From: Microbacterium sp. Leaf151
GTDB taxonomy: Bacteria > Actinomycetota > Actinomycetes > Actinomycetales > Microbacteriaceae
Direction: 5' to 3'
Assembly (NCBI RefSeq): GCF_001424225.1
Contig: NZ_LMOR01000004.1
Location: 434,001-498,000 of the forward strand
DNA: 64,000 nucleotides
Under the pieces are notes generated by a model. The model ran no database searches. It was not told the origin of the DNA and saw only the letters and a list, made by a program, of their open reading frames with translations. The translations under genes and the position numbers were made by a program. Shown here in pieces: positions 32,399 to 45,797 of the stretch (position 1 is its first letter; each line of letters begins with the position of its first letter).

Positions 32399-33607
32399 TC
32401 AGGCCACTCGGTCGCTGTCAACGGACACCGCGGCCGCGACCGTACCTACTGAGACATCCTGAAGAGTTCGCACGGTGAACAAAGCCGCTTGCGCGAGACC
32501 ATGACTGCTGGGCTCGCTGACGCCCGCAGCATTGGCATTGACGTAGTACTGACCCGCGCCGAGGTGCATTGCATCGATGCGGAGGTCGACGGTGACTGGT
32601 CCACCGATCGGGTCGAGACGGTGTCCGATCATTTCCGTGTTCGATGCCAGCACCATGTGCCCCAGCGGGGTGTCGATGCTGAATCCGAGTTCCCACCGCT
32701 CGATCGGCTTCATCGAGTCCACATGCACACGGATGGTGAGCGCATCCCCCTCGTCGACCGATTTGGTGGGGGTGCCGTCTGCATGAAGCAGCTCCACCCC
32801 TTTCACCTGGATCGGATGAATCGTCTGCTCCGGCGGAGCCTCGCCGACGCGTCGGCCTTCGAGCACGTCGCGAAGTGCGCCGATGGCGGCACGCGTCTCG
32901 CCGTCGAAGACCACCGCGCCGTCCTTCAGAACGATTCCGCGATCGCAAAGTTCGGCGACCTGCTGAGCCGAGTGCGTGACCAGGATGATGGTCCGACCCT
33001 GCGCCCGGAACTCGGCTATACGGTCCATGCACTTCCGCTGGAACGTCTCGTCTCCCACGGCGAGCACCTCGTCGACCAACAGCACATCGGGATCGGTGTG
33101 AATGGCAACCGAAAAGGCGAGGCGCACGTACATGCCCGATGAGTAGAACTTCACAGCGGTGTCGATGAAGTCACCAATGCCGCTGAACTCGACGATGTTG
33201 TCGAACTCACGATCAATCTCTTCGCGCGTCATTCCGAGGATGGAAGCGTTCAGATACACATTCTCACGACCACTGAGGTCGGGGTGGAAGCCGGCACCCA
33301 GCTCGAGGAGCGCGGCCATTCGTCCCCGCGTCTCCACCAAGCCGGTCGACGGCGAGAGGATGCCACCGATCAGTTTCAGCAGCGTGCTCTTTCCGGAGCC
33401 GTTCGCGCCGAGCAGGCCCACCGTGGTGCCTGCCTGGATGGCGAGCGACACGTCGTCGACGGCGACGAAATCGCGACGGAACGACTTGCCGAGACGACCG
33501 AGGTGAACCACCCGGTCCTTGAGACTGTTGTCTTTTCGCACGCGGAAGTGCTTTGAGACGGAGGTCAGGCGCACGATGTCCGGCGCGGAAATGGCGATAT
33601 CAGACAT
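32399..33607 (-). CDS. wzt: Polysaccharide ABC exporter ATPase with C-terminal carbohydrate-binding domain (Wzt-like)
   Basis: 402 residues. ATPase domain at residues 1-250: Walker A GANGSGKST, the shortened signature YSSGM used by polysaccharide ABC exporters, Walker B VLLVDEVLAVGD, and the H-loop THSA. Residues about 265-395 form a Wzt_C-type domain (MKPIERWELGFSIDTPLG) that in homologues recognises the glycan's terminal cap. ATG 33607 shares its A with the permease TGA and has AGGAG upstream. With the permease it would export an undecaprenyl-linked polymer made by the two RgpF-like enzymes. Confidence 0.92.
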   Translation of the reverse strand: MSDIAISAPDIVRLTSVSKHFRVRKDNSLKDRVVHLGRLGKSFRRDFVAVDDVSLAIQAGTTVGLLGANGSGKSTLLKLIGGILSPSTGLVETRGRMAALLELGAGFHPDLSGRENVYLNASILGMTREEIDREFDNIVEFSGIGDFIDTAVKFYSSGMYVRLAFSVAIHTDPDVLLVDEVLAVGDETFQRKCMDRIAEFRAQGRTIILVTHSAQQVAELCDRGIVLKDGAVVFDGETRAAIGALRDVLEGRRVGEAPPEQTIHPIQVKGVELLHADGTPTKSVDEGDALTIRVHVDSMKPIERWELGFSIDTPLGHMVLASNTEMIGHRLDPIGGPVTVDLRIDAMHLGAGQYYVNANAAGVSEPSSHGLAQAALFTVRTLQDVSVGTVAAAVSVDSDRVA

Positions 33608-34533
33608 CACAGCTCCTGAGCGAAGTTGCCCTGCATCCGGGTAAAGACGCGGTGGGAGATGACCAGCAGGATGAGTCCGACAACGCCCGCGATGAGCATG
33701 CGCAACCCCAGCTGCGCGGGGTAATCGTCAACGGTACCGGCACCCCAGAAGGCGCGATGGAAACCGAGGACAGCGATGGTCAGAGGATTCGCCGCGTAAA
33801 CATCCAGAACCCACTCCGGCAGCTCGAAACGGATGATGACGTCCTGCACCATGCGCCAGGAGTAGACGATGGGCGCGCCCCACATCGCGAGCATCAACAC
33901 GACCTCCGTCAGGTACTGGATGTCGCGTAGATAGACGTTGAGTGCGGAGAGGAGCAGACCGATGGCAAGACCGTAGATCGTGATGAGAATGACCGACGGG
34001 AAGAACCACAGCATCTCAACCGGTTCGGGCAGAGCGCGGAACAGCATCGCAGCGACCACGAGGACCGCGAGCTGGACGAGGAACATGAACCCCGCTCCGC
34101 CGATGCTCGCCAGGGGGAAGATCTCGCGCGGGAGGTAGATCTTCTTCACCAGCCCGCCGTTTTGCAGAATGGAGCCGGTGGCGCCGAAGACCATGTCGTT
34201 GAAGAAGACGTAGAGCGTGAGGCCGGAGAACAGATAGACAGCGAAATTGTCGATGCCCTCGGCAGCCCGCAGGAACTGTCCCAGCACGATGAAGTACATG
34301 AGGAACTGGATGAGTGGACGGATCACTGTCCACAGGAATCCGAGGAAGCTGTCCCTGTAGCGCGCCTGCAGGTCGCGCCGCACGAGCAGGTTCAACAGGT
34401 CTCGGCGACCGAGGATCTCGCCGATCTTGCCGAGCCGACCGCTGGTGCGGCGGCCGGTCACATCGACGACCGCGTAGGGAGCTGCGGAGATGCGGGCGAA
34501 TCGCGCCACGCTCTCCTCGCTCATCGCTGCCAT
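33607..34533 (-). CDS. wzm: Polysaccharide ABC exporter permease (Wzm-like, ABC-2 type)
   Basis: 308 residues. The amphipathic entry RRDLQARYRDSFLGFLWTVIRPL precedes six hydrophobic helices. VKKIYLPREIFPLASI and NVYLRDIQYL are the coupling and gate segments conserved in TagG/Wzm permeases. It pairs with the ATPase encoded immediately downstream (1-nt overlap). A second in-frame ATG at 34524 is an equally possible start. It lies 13 nt downstream of an RgpF-like gene, in one operon. Confidence 0.92.
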   Translation of the reverse strand: MAAMSEESVARFARISAAPYAVVDVTGRRTSGRLGKIGEILGRRDLLNLLVRRDLQARYRDSFLGFLWTVIRPLIQFLMYFIVLGQFLRAAEGIDNFAVYLFSGLTLYVFFNDMVFGATGSILQNGGLVKKIYLPREIFPLASIGGAGFMFLVQLAVLVVAAMLFRALPEPVEMLWFFPSVILITIYGLAIGLLLSALNVYLRDIQYLTEVVLMLAMWGAPIVYSWRMVQDVIIRFELPEWVLDVYAANPLTIAVLGFHRAFWGAGTVDDYPAQLGLRMLIAGVVGLILLVISHRVFTRMQGNFAQEL

Positions 34534-34546
34534 TCTCGGTTTCTCG

Positions 34547-36475
34547 TCATGATTTCTTTCGTCGTTCTGTCAGCCCGCGCACGGCCCGGTCGATCAACTG
34601 ACCGGGGCGTTTGGTCGGGTCCATCAACCGCCTCAACCGATGCACGGCGCCCATGTGGTTGAGACGCATGTACATCCGGAGGAAATCTTTGCCGGATCCG
34701 GTGCCCACGAATCCGAGCGCCCGCAACCGGTCGATCTTCTCGAAGGCGTATCCCGGCGTCGTGCCAGCCATTTCATCGAGCTTGTAGTCGAGCGCCGTAT
34801 GACTGACCGCGGCATAGACGGGGGTGACGATCGTCCGGCTGTGGAAACCCAATTCGCCGGCCACGTAAGACGGCATACGTTCAAGGATATGCGCCAGCCC
34901 GCCGTCGTGGTACGCCTCCGCGCCGCCGAAATCGGAGTATCTCCAGGGGTGCTCGACCAGCAACCGCAGCGCTTGCGGACGTGCGAAGAACATCGACCCG
35001 TATGGCGCGAGCGGCGACACGTCGTCGAGCGGAACCCGGACACCGAGTTCGTTGGCCAGCCGCTCGAACCCGGGCTTGTTCGACCACCATGCCCGCCCCA
35101 GGGTGGGATAGCCGATGTGGATCATCGGTGGGAAGGCGAGTCCGAGTCCCGGCTCGCGCTGAAACAGCCCCAGCACACGGGAGGAGTGCTCCTCGTCGTT
35201 CAGCAAGTTGAGGAACTGCTGCTCGCGGAAGTGCGTGCCGACGTTGTACCCATCCTGGGGAGTCTTCTTGCTGTGCAGCTTGACGACGAGGTCGTAGGCG
35301 TCGGAAAGGAGCACGTCCCGGCATCCGATGAGGAATGCGCTCTGATCGCGGCCGTCGTTGGAATCGACCACGCGCACCGACACCTCGCCTCGATCTCCCG
35401 GGAGGGTCGCGATCCGTGTCTCGATGCGGCGCGCTCGATCGGCGTCGGGGGTCGTCACGATGAGGTCGTACGTACCAGGGAGGGTATTCGCCCGCTCGAT
35501 CATCTCGTCGGTCATCTCGTCGTAGAAGATGTGAGCGATGACCACGACGCGCAGTGCCAGGGCCGGATCGTAGGGCGGGTGGTCGGGTCCGATGACGTCC
35601 ATGAGCCCGGCGTCGGCGTTCAAGACCTTCGGCGCGACGTTGCGGGCGAGGTTCGACAGCGCGATCTCGACCGGGTAGCCGCCGTCCGCCGCCGCCTTCA
35701 GCGCCCATCGACCGATCACCGCGTGACGATCCATGAACGGCGGCCAGTGCAAGAAGGGGCGCCGTTTCAGCAGCGGGCAGCCGTCCTCGATGAGGGCGCG
35801 TGGGGCGAACAACGAGGCGTTCACAACGTCGTAGTCGTCGGACGAGAACGCCACCTCCCCCGTGAACCCGCTCCCCGTGAACGTGTTGTGGAAGACGAGT
35901 TCGTGCCGCACTACCGCATCGGTGTAGGTGGAGATCTCAGACAACTCGCGCCAGTAGCGCCGCCACCGCTCAGTCTGGAACATCCCCCGCCGAACGGCGA
36001 TCCAGAACGACTGGAAGTGATAGGGCAGCGTGCCATTGCCCGTGATCGGGTTGTGGTCCTCGGCGGTGTGATCGGTCATCGCCCAAAAGTGCACGGGACG
36101 GGCGTTCATACGATCGAAGAGCGCGGCGAAAGGACGCACCGGGCCGAACCAGGTGTCGTTGGTCAAGACGATCTCGTCGAACTGCGCGATGCGGTCACCG
36201 AGGTGTGTCAGCGCGGCCCGCTGAGCGCCGATGTCGAACCCGGCGTTCTCGCGTTCGATGATCTCGTCGGCGGCGCGCGCCAGTCGTTCGCGGGCCGCGT
36301 CGGTGAGCACACCGTTGACCACGGCGATGATGTGATCTGCATGCTGGCGGAGGGCGTCCAGAGCGTACAAGACGTAATCCTCGACCTCACCGCGGCGATC
36401 GAAGATCGTGTAAACGATCAGTCGGCGGCCGTCTGCGGGAAAGGGGACCGCCGGCGCGACCTCGGTTTCGCTCAC
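34547..36475 (-). CDS. RgpF-like rhamnan synthesis glycosyltransferase (copy 2)
   Basis: 642 residues. RgpF family (PF05045) landmarks: GRRLIVYTIFDRRGEVEDYV near the N-terminus, ENAGFDIGAQRAAL, the metal-site-like EIVLTNDTWFGPV and KRRPFLHWPPFMDRHAVIG. The C-terminal half contains DLVVKLHSKKTPQDG and PPMIHIGYPTLG. RgpF-type enzymes build rhamnose-containing backbones; the rml genes 3-5 kb away could supply dTDP-rhamnose. ATG 36475 overlaps the stop of the upstream paralogue by 4 nt; the two share layout and motifs along their whole length. Confidence 0.85.
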   Translation of the reverse strand: MSETEVAPAVPFPADGRRLIVYTIFDRRGEVEDYVLYALDALRQHADHIIAVVNGVLTDAARERLARAADEIIERENAGFDIGAQRAALTHLGDRIAQFDEIVLTNDTWFGPVRPFAALFDRMNARPVHFWAMTDHTAEDHNPITGNGTLPYHFQSFWIAVRRGMFQTERWRRYWRELSEISTYTDAVVRHELVFHNTFTGSGFTGEVAFSSDDYDVVNASLFAPRALIEDGCPLLKRRPFLHWPPFMDRHAVIGRWALKAAADGGYPVEIALSNLARNVAPKVLNADAGLMDVIGPDHPPYDPALALRVVVIAHIFYDEMTDEMIERANTLPGTYDLIVTTPDADRARRIETRIATLPGDRGEVSVRVVDSNDGRDQSAFLIGCRDVLLSDAYDLVVKLHSKKTPQDGYNVGTHFREQQFLNLLNDEEHSSRVLGLFQREPGLGLAFPPMIHIGYPTLGRAWWSNKPGFERLANELGVRVPLDDVSPLAPYGSMFFARPQALRLLVEHPWRYSDFGGAEAYHDGGLAHILERMPSYVAGELGFHSRTIVTPVYAAVSHTALDYKLDEMAGTTPGYAFEKIDRLRALGFVGTGSGKDFLRMYMRLNHMGAVHRLRRLMDPTKRPGQLIDRAVRGLTERRKKS

Positions 36476-38424
36476 GAGCGGACTCCCTTCACCAGAGTGC
36501 GTCCCGCGGCCGCGGCGGCGCGCACGCGGCGCAGTACAGCGCGGGCCCCCTGACCGAACGGGTGCATGATCGGATCGAGACGTTGAACGACCTTGTTGTG
36601 ATTGGTCTTCATGTACATGCGGAAGAACGCCACGGCTCCTGCCGTCCCCATCCAGCCGGCGCGATGGAGGAACTGGATCTGTTCGATGGGGTACCCGGGC
36701 AGGTTGACCGCGAGCTGGTCGATCTTGTACTCCGTCGACAGGTGCGTGAGGCTCGCGTGCTCGGCGTCCAGCACCATCCGCGCGTGTAAGCCCTGCTCCC
36801 CCGCCGCGACCGATACGAGACGCTCGAGCAGCCGCTGCATGTCCGGAACGAGCTCGCGAGACCGATCACGGAAGTCGTCGTACGTCCACTTCGCCGAGAG
36901 GTACGGACGAAGACCTTCGGGGCGCCCGACCCACATGCCACCGAAGGGCGCCAGCGGGGTGATCCCGTCCAGCGGAACACGGATACCGAGATCGTCTGCC
37001 AGGTCTTGACCCATGCCGCGATACCAGGACCAACCTTCGCCTGTCGTTGCGTAGCCGGTCTGAATGACGGGGGGGAGGACGACCCCCAACCCCGGCTCAC
37101 GCACGAACAGCGCGAGAAGGTTCGCGATGTACGCCGGGCTTCCGACGAGGTTGTCGCGTGTGTACCGGCGGAAGTACTCCGACACGGTCCTCCCGCGGCG
37201 GGTGGGCAGACGGTCGTGAAGTTTGACGAAGACGTCGTAGCGGTCGCTCAGCAATTCATCCCGGCAGCCGATCAGGAAGGCGCTCATGTCACGGCCGTTC
37301 GCCGACGGCACGACCCGCACCTCACCGGCGGAGATGTTCTGTCCGTGCCTGACCAGCAGTTCCTCGATGGCCGGGGCCAGCGCAGGGTCGGAGGTGGTGA
37401 CGATGACTTCGACCGGCGCCGGGAACCACGACAGCCGCTCCACAAGCGGACTCACCGAGGCCACCCCGGTCGCGTGGATCACAACGAGCACGCGCAGGGA
37501 TGCCGGGTCTTCGGATGCCGTCACCACGGTGCGCGGGAGGATGTCGAGCAACGCGAGGTTGGTGGTCACGACCTTCGGCGGGACTGTCCGCGCGAGGTTC
37601 TCGAAGATCAACGACGTCGGATAGCCGCTCGCTTGCACCTTCTCGAGCACCGCGCGCCCGATCACCGCATGCCGATCGAGGAACGGCGGCCAATGAAAGA
37701 ACGGGCGACGCTTCACCAACGGGCAGCCGTCGTCTATGAGCAACGTGGGGTTGAAGAGCGCCGGGTGGTCGGTCGGGTAATCGTCGGACGCGAAAGCGAC
37801 AGCCGACGCGAACCCGGCCTCCACGAACGTCTCGGTGAAGATGGTCTCGTGCTTGAGCACGGCGTCGAAGTACGACGGCATCTCGGGCAGCTCGCGCCAG
37901 TAGCGCTCCCAACGCGGCGAGATGAACATGTCCCGGCGCACCGCGATCCAGAATGACTGCAGGTGATACGGCAGCACACCCTCGCCCGTGAAGGGGTTGG
38001 GCTCCTCCCGGGCGTGGTCGGTCATCCCCCAGAAGTCGGTGTCGAGGGCGTCCATGCGGTCGAAGACCGGTCCGTACGGGCGGACGGGGCCGAACCAGGT
38101 GTCGTTCGTGAGCACGATCTCGTCGAACTCGACGAGTTGCGGGCCCAGGTGGTCGAGGGCGTCCTTATGCGCCCAGATGTCGAAACCCGTGTTTTCACGC
38201 AGCAGGATTTCGTCGACCGCGGGCTCCAGACGCCGCCGGGCGTCATCGGAGAGTTTCCCGTTGATGACGACCAGAATGTGGGTCGCATGGTCGCGCATCC
38301 CCTGAAGGGCATGGACCACGTAGTCGTCGACACCGCCGCGCCGGTCGTACACGACGTAGACGACGAGCCGTCGCCCATCGGGGGGGAAAACCAACGCTTG
38401 CTCCAGTTCAGCCCCTCGGAACAT
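36472..38424 (-). CDS. RgpF-like rhamnan synthesis glycosyltransferase (copy 1)
   Basis: 650 residues. It parallels the downstream paralogue motif by motif: GRRLVVYVVYDRRGGVDDYV, ENTGFDIWAHKDAL, EIVLTNDTWFGPV, KRRPFFHWPPFLDRHAVIG, YDVFVKLHDRLPTRRG. The C-terminal half is more diverged, suggesting different linkage or acceptor specificity. It begins the four-gene set RgpF-RgpF-Wzm-Wzt. ATG 38424 is preceded by GAGAAT at 6 nt, a weak match to the leaderless -10 pattern. rmlA ends 57 nt upstream on the same strand. Confidence 0.85.
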   Translation of the reverse strand: MFRGAELEQALVFPPDGRRLVVYVVYDRRGGVDDYVVHALQGMRDHATHILVVINGKLSDDARRRLEPAVDEILLRENTGFDIWAHKDALDHLGPQLVEFDEIVLTNDTWFGPVRPYGPVFDRMDALDTDFWGMTDHAREEPNPFTGEGVLPYHLQSFWIAVRRDMFISPRWERYWRELPEMPSYFDAVLKHETIFTETFVEAGFASAVAFASDDYPTDHPALFNPTLLIDDGCPLVKRRPFFHWPPFLDRHAVIGRAVLEKVQASGYPTSLIFENLARTVPPKVVTTNLALLDILPRTVVTASEDPASLRVLVVIHATGVASVSPLVERLSWFPAPVEVIVTTSDPALAPAIEELLVRHGQNISAGEVRVVPSANGRDMSAFLIGCRDELLSDRYDVFVKLHDRLPTRRGRTVSEYFRRYTRDNLVGSPAYIANLLALFVREPGLGVVLPPVIQTGYATTGEGWSWYRGMGQDLADDLGIRVPLDGITPLAPFGGMWVGRPEGLRPYLSAKWTYDDFRDRSRELVPDMQRLLERLVSVAAGEQGLHARMVLDAEHASLTHLSTEYKIDQLAVNLPGYPIEQIQFLHRAGWMGTAGAVAFFRMYMKTNHNKVVQRLDPIMHPFGQGARAVLRRVRAAAAAGRTLVKGVRS

Positions 38425-38481
38425 CCCGTGATTCTCTCGGGTGCGGCAGGGGCCTCAACCGCACGCAGACCACCGGTGAGC

Positions 38482-41860
<3,379 letters not shown>

Positions 41861-41880
<20 letters not shown>

Positions 41881-44227
41881 CGTTCCATCCCGTTCCGACG
41901 AGCGTGCCGGTCCCGCGCCATCCCGCGGCGCCATCGCCTCGGTAGAGAACGAGATCGCCACTGGCCGTGCGACCCATGACATCAGGTCCCGCCGAGCCAT
42001 CGAAGTTCCCCACTCCCCACACGGGTTCGAAAGCATTCCACCCGGTTCCGATCTGTCGGACGTCCCCCCAAGACCCACGGCCGTCTGTTCCGTAGGACCA
42101 GAGGGTGCCGTCTGTCCGACGGGCGAGCAGGTCATTCCGCCCGTCGCCGTCGAGGTCGCCCCCGGCAGACAGGGAGGTGACGATCGACCATCCCGTACCG
42201 ACGCCGCTGCCCGAGCCGGAGAGCCACCCGCCGCTTCCGTCACCGCGATAAAGACGGAGGACGCCGGTGCGATCCCTGCCGACCATGTCGACGCGGCGAT
42301 CGCCGTCGAAATCGACTCCGCCGGTCACCAACGACAGGTTCTGCCACTCGCTGCCGATCACTGTGGGACCGTTGAACGTTCCGTCCCCCCGCCCTTTCCA
42401 CAGTTGAAACACGCCATCGTCGCCGATCCTTCCGAGATCGGCGAATCCGTCGCCGGTGAAATCGCCGAGCGGCACAACGCGGGCTGTACCCCATCGCGGC
42501 AATGCCGCAACCGGCGCTTTCCATCCGCCGCCCCCGTCACCTGAGTACACACTCAGACCACCTCGCGCCGAAACGGCCACGACGTCCGCTAGACCGTCGC
42601 CTGTGAGATCTCCAGAACCACCGGGAAAAGGCCGAGGCCGCCCAGGGGTGGGCCCTTCGCCTGAGACGACGCTCATGATCGACCATCCCGTGCCCGCAGG
42701 TGCCCCGCCGCGGACGAACCGGCCGGAGTTGTCCCCCGCATACGACCACAGGAGACCGTCTTGATCGACCACCAGAATGTCAGCGACTCCGTCGCCGGTG
42801 TAGTCCCCCGGCGTGAGAATGTTGCGCATCGCGCCCCACCCGGTCGCTATCTGGGTGCGACCAGCCTGCCAACCGCCCGTGCCATCTCCCCGGTACAGCC
42901 ACACGTCTCCAGCGGCGTCACGAGCCACGATGTCTTGACGACCGTCTCCGGTGATGTCGGCACCGCCGACAAGGGCGGTGAATCCGCTCCACCCGCTTCC
43001 CACGACACGCGCGGGCGCGAACGTGCCGAAACCGGTGCCTTCCCACAGCAGAAGAAGACCCGACGCCGTTGTCGTGTAGACATCCGGGACACCGTCGAGG
43101 TCAGCATCGCTCGCCGCCGTCACCAATACCGTGGTCGACCAGTCGACGTCGATCCGCCGTGGTGAGAGGTCGCCGGTCCGAGCTTGAAGTGGCCGCAGCC
43201 AGACGGCCTTGGCGCTGTCGACGACGACGAGGTCGCGTCGCCCGTCACCGTCGAAGTCCCCGACCGCAATGGGACTTTCGCCGGTTCTGATTCCTGCCGC
43301 GGTCTGAACGCGATCACCCCAGGCCCCGTTCTTGAACGGATAGGAGAACACGTTGCCGGAGCTGTCGACCGCGACGACAGAGGGGTCCACGCCATACTGC
43401 GGCCGCGGCGGCGTGTACCGCGTCGACCCGAACCAGTCCGTGAAGGTGCGCCAGAAGTTGCGATTGCCGTAGGCCGAGCAGCCGTCACCCGTGCCGTAGA
43501 GGTTGTTCAGCGCTGCTTGGTTCGGAACGTACGGGGTGTAGATGTAGAGCCCTGCCGTCGCCTGGTTCTCGATGTAGACGCGCTGGGTTCCGCAGTTGCC
43601 GTTGGGGTTGTACAGGATGTTGTTGTACCGGCCCGCCTGGTAGCCCCACGAGGTGGGCGACAGCCGATAGATCTCGAACTGCCGCGCCGCGTAATACACC
43701 TGGTAGAAGAACCCGGAGGTCGAAGCGTCGCACGGGGCGGTGTCGGGGCAGCCCTGTCCGGTGGCGGCCGAGTAGTTCCACGCCGACGGCGACGTGGAGG
43801 TGATGAGGCCCTGCTCCTTCTGCAGGAGCACGAGCAGACTCTTCTGACTGAGGCCGCAGGAGCGAGCGACGCGGTCGATGATGGTCGACGCGCTCTCGTT
43901 CGGGCGCCCGGTGTAGCCGTCGCAGTAGCGATCGGCGGGTCTGTTGTCCGTGTTCTGGCGGTAGTCCTTGATGCAGGTGTAGCCCGACTGGCAAGAGCGC
44001 ACCTGACGGTCCATGAACGACTGAATCTCGCCCGAGCTCATCGCGTTGCTGTCGTAGAAGACCGCGTCGTCGATGATGTTGCCCGCGTTCCAGTCCGCGG
44101 CGTTCGCGGCCGATGCCGAGGATGTCGGCGAAACGGTGGCGGGGAGGGCGACGAGCACCGCGAAGGCGCACGCCCAGATGGCGACGAACGCCGCCACGCG
44201 CCGACCTACGGCCGTCGCGCGGGTCAC
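41861..44227 (-). CDS. Secreted FG-GAP/VCBS repeat protein with N-terminal lysozyme-like domain
   Basis: 788 residues. A signal peptide covers about residues 1-42 (hydrophobic core, cleavage near AANA). Residues 43-280 form a cysteine-containing domain common in secreted actinobacterial proteins. Its segment SLLVLLQKEQGLITSTSPSAWNYSA resembles the helix carrying the catalytic Glu of lysozyme-like folds (inference). Residues 290-788 hold nine FG-GAP-type repeats with calcium-loop motifs such as DFDGDGRRD, DITGDGRQD, DYTGDGVAD, DLTGDGLAD and DLDGDGRND, expected to make a beta-propeller. GTG 44227 overlaps the lipoprotein stop (GTGA). Confidence 0.85.
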
Positions 44228-44748
44228 GCGGCGGGCTCGACCGTCGTGAGCGACGATTCGGCCCTCGTCGTCGACGACTCATAGGACACCGTGAAGGCGA
44301 GATCCTCAGCAGGTTCGACGGCCTCGACGGACATCACGCCGCAGTAGGTGACCTCCTTGCCTTCGCTCGCCTGGGTCGTGACGCTGGCACCGGTCGACGG
44401 AACCGTCAGGGTGCAGAGGCCGCCAGACTCCGCCACCTGCGGCACCATCGCCGTGACCTCGAGCCGACCGTCGCGAACCTCCGACGTGACGATGAGGATC
44501 TGACCGTTGAACGGCTCGTCGGTCGGAGGTGTCGCTTCAGGACTCACGCCGGGCGAGGGTTCCAGGGTGGGCGTCGGCGACGCGGGGGCCGACGCGGACC
44601 CGGACGCGTCGAGAGAGGGGGTGGGAACCGCCGATCCTCCCGGCGTGGCACAGGCCGATAGCAGAAGGAGCCCCGCGAGGGCCGCCCCGGAAAGCATGAT
44701 TCGAGGGCGCCGGGAGAGGCGGGGGACGGCGGCGGTGACGTGCTTCAC
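44224..44748 (-). CDS. Lipoprotein with Pro/Ser/Thr-rich linker
   Basis: 174 residues. A basic N-terminus (RLSRRPR) is followed by a hydrophobic stretch and the lipobox LLSAC with the lipidated Cys at residue 33. Residues 34-78 are Pro/Ser/Thr/Ala-rich, a wall-spanning linker. Residues 80-174 form a small beta-type domain with two cysteines (GLCTLT, VTYCGVM) likely to form a disulfide. I do not recognise the domain. It is translationally coupled to the FG-GAP protein, so the two may work together at the cell surface. GTG 44748 follows CATACT by 6 nt. Confidence 0.82.
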   Translation of the reverse strand: MKHVTAAVPRLSRRPRIMLSGAALAGLLLLSACATPGGSAVPTPSLDASGSASAPASPTPTLEPSPGVSPEATPPTDEPFNGQILIVTSEVRDGRLEVTAMVPQVAESGGLCTLTVPSTGASVTTQASEGKEVTYCGVMSVEAVEPAEDLAFTVSYESSTTRAESSLTTVEPAA

Positions 44749-44754
44749 GCGATC

Positions 44755-44760
44755 AGTATG
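44755..44760 (-). promoter_or_regulatory. -10-like box (CATACT) for the lipoprotein/FG-GAP operon
   Basis: CATACT, 6 nt, then GTG 44748. It is one base off TANNNT at the first position. Confidence 0.35.
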
Positions 44761-44808
44761 AATGATCGCACCGCTGACGTCACTGCTGAACCGGCGACGC
44801 CGTCGCCG

Positions 44809-45747
44809 TCACCGTCCGCTGACGCGGCGACGCAAACGTCGGAGTCGTGACCAGACCGGCTGGTGCGCGTCAAGTTCGCGGCGCAGATCATCCTGGATCC
44901 GCTGGTGCAGAGTCCGCTCGAGCTCGGCGACCCGGGCGTCGATGTGCGTGATCGTCTGTTCGTGCAGCGAGGCGAGGTACAGCGGCAGCCCGACACCCTC
45001 CCGGCTCACCCACTCCGCAAGCGCACGGTCGCGCACGCGTGCGTCGTCGGCCGCGTGCTCGGCGGTCAACGCGAACATGCTGTTCGCGTCGAGGCCCGTG
45101 GCATCCGGTCGCTGCGTCCAGAACGCGAGCGCTTCACTGGGAAGGAAGCCGATACGGCCCGACCGGAGGATGCGCAGGTAGAAGTCCCAGTCCTCCACGG
45201 CATCGAGGGTCTCGTCGTAGGGGCCGACATCGTCGTGAACGGCGCGGCGGTAGAGCACCGAGATCGGAACCGCACGGTTGACGCTGAGCATCTCGGTGAG
45301 GGAGATGCGCTGCATTCCGGCCCAGAACGGCGCCCGCCCCACCTCGATCCACGCTCCCCCGCGCTTCTCCTCGTAGACGATCTCCGTCGGCACCGCCACG
45401 GCCGCGTCGGCGGGCGTGGCGTCGAGCCACTTCACGGTGCGGGCAAGGAATTCGGGATGCCAGCGGTCGTCGTCGTCGTGCAGCACGACGTACTCCGTTC
45501 CCGCGTCGCGGACGCCGAGGTTCGCGGCGACGCAGCGTCCGCCCTCGTCGGGCGCGATGTGACGGACCGTCACCGCGTCCAGTCCGGAGGCGGTCACGAC
45601 GCCGTCGACCTCGGCGGGGCCTCCCCCGTCGTTGACGACGATGACGCGGAAGTTGTCGTACGTCTGCGCGGAGATGTCGACGAGCGCCCGTCGCAGGAAG
45701 TCCGGTCGCTGCCGGGTGCGGACGACGATCCCGACGCGCTCTGTCAT
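44809..45747 (-). CDS. Glycosyltransferase family 2 protein
   Basis: 312 residues. GT-A motifs: GIVVRTRQRPDFLRRAL, VIVVNDGG, the metal-binding LHDDDDRWHPEF, DAVEDWDFYLRIL as the catalytic-base region. A helical C-terminus ends in a very basic tail. ATG 45747 follows TAAGCT by 7 nt; an upstream in-frame start at 45774 would precede the promoter. The donor is unknown. It is monocistronic between the FG-GAP operon and the purE-LCP operon, all on the minus strand. Confidence 0.86.
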   Translation of the reverse strand: MTERVGIVVRTRQRPDFLRRALVDISAQTYDNFRVIVVNDGGGPAEVDGVVTASGLDAVTVRHIAPDEGGRCVAANLGVRDAGTEYVVLHDDDDRWHPEFLARTVKWLDATPADAAVAVPTEIVYEEKRGGAWIEVGRAPFWAGMQRISLTEMLSVNRAVPISVLYRRAVHDDVGPYDETLDAVEDWDFYLRILRSGRIGFLPSEALAFWTQRPDATGLDANSMFALTAEHAADDARVRDRALAEWVSREGVGLPLYLASLHEQTITHIDARVAELERTLHQRIQDDLRRELDAHQPVWSRLRRLRRRVSGR

Positions 45748-45754
45748 GCTGACG

Positions 45755-45760
45755 AGCTTA
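45755..45760 (-). promoter_or_regulatory. -10 box (TAAGCT), leaderless start of GT2 gene
   Basis: TAAGCT, 7 nt, then ATG 45747. Confidence 0.5.
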
Positions 45761-45797
45761 TTGCCGCAAGCCACGGGCGCCGATCAGCGGGCATCCG

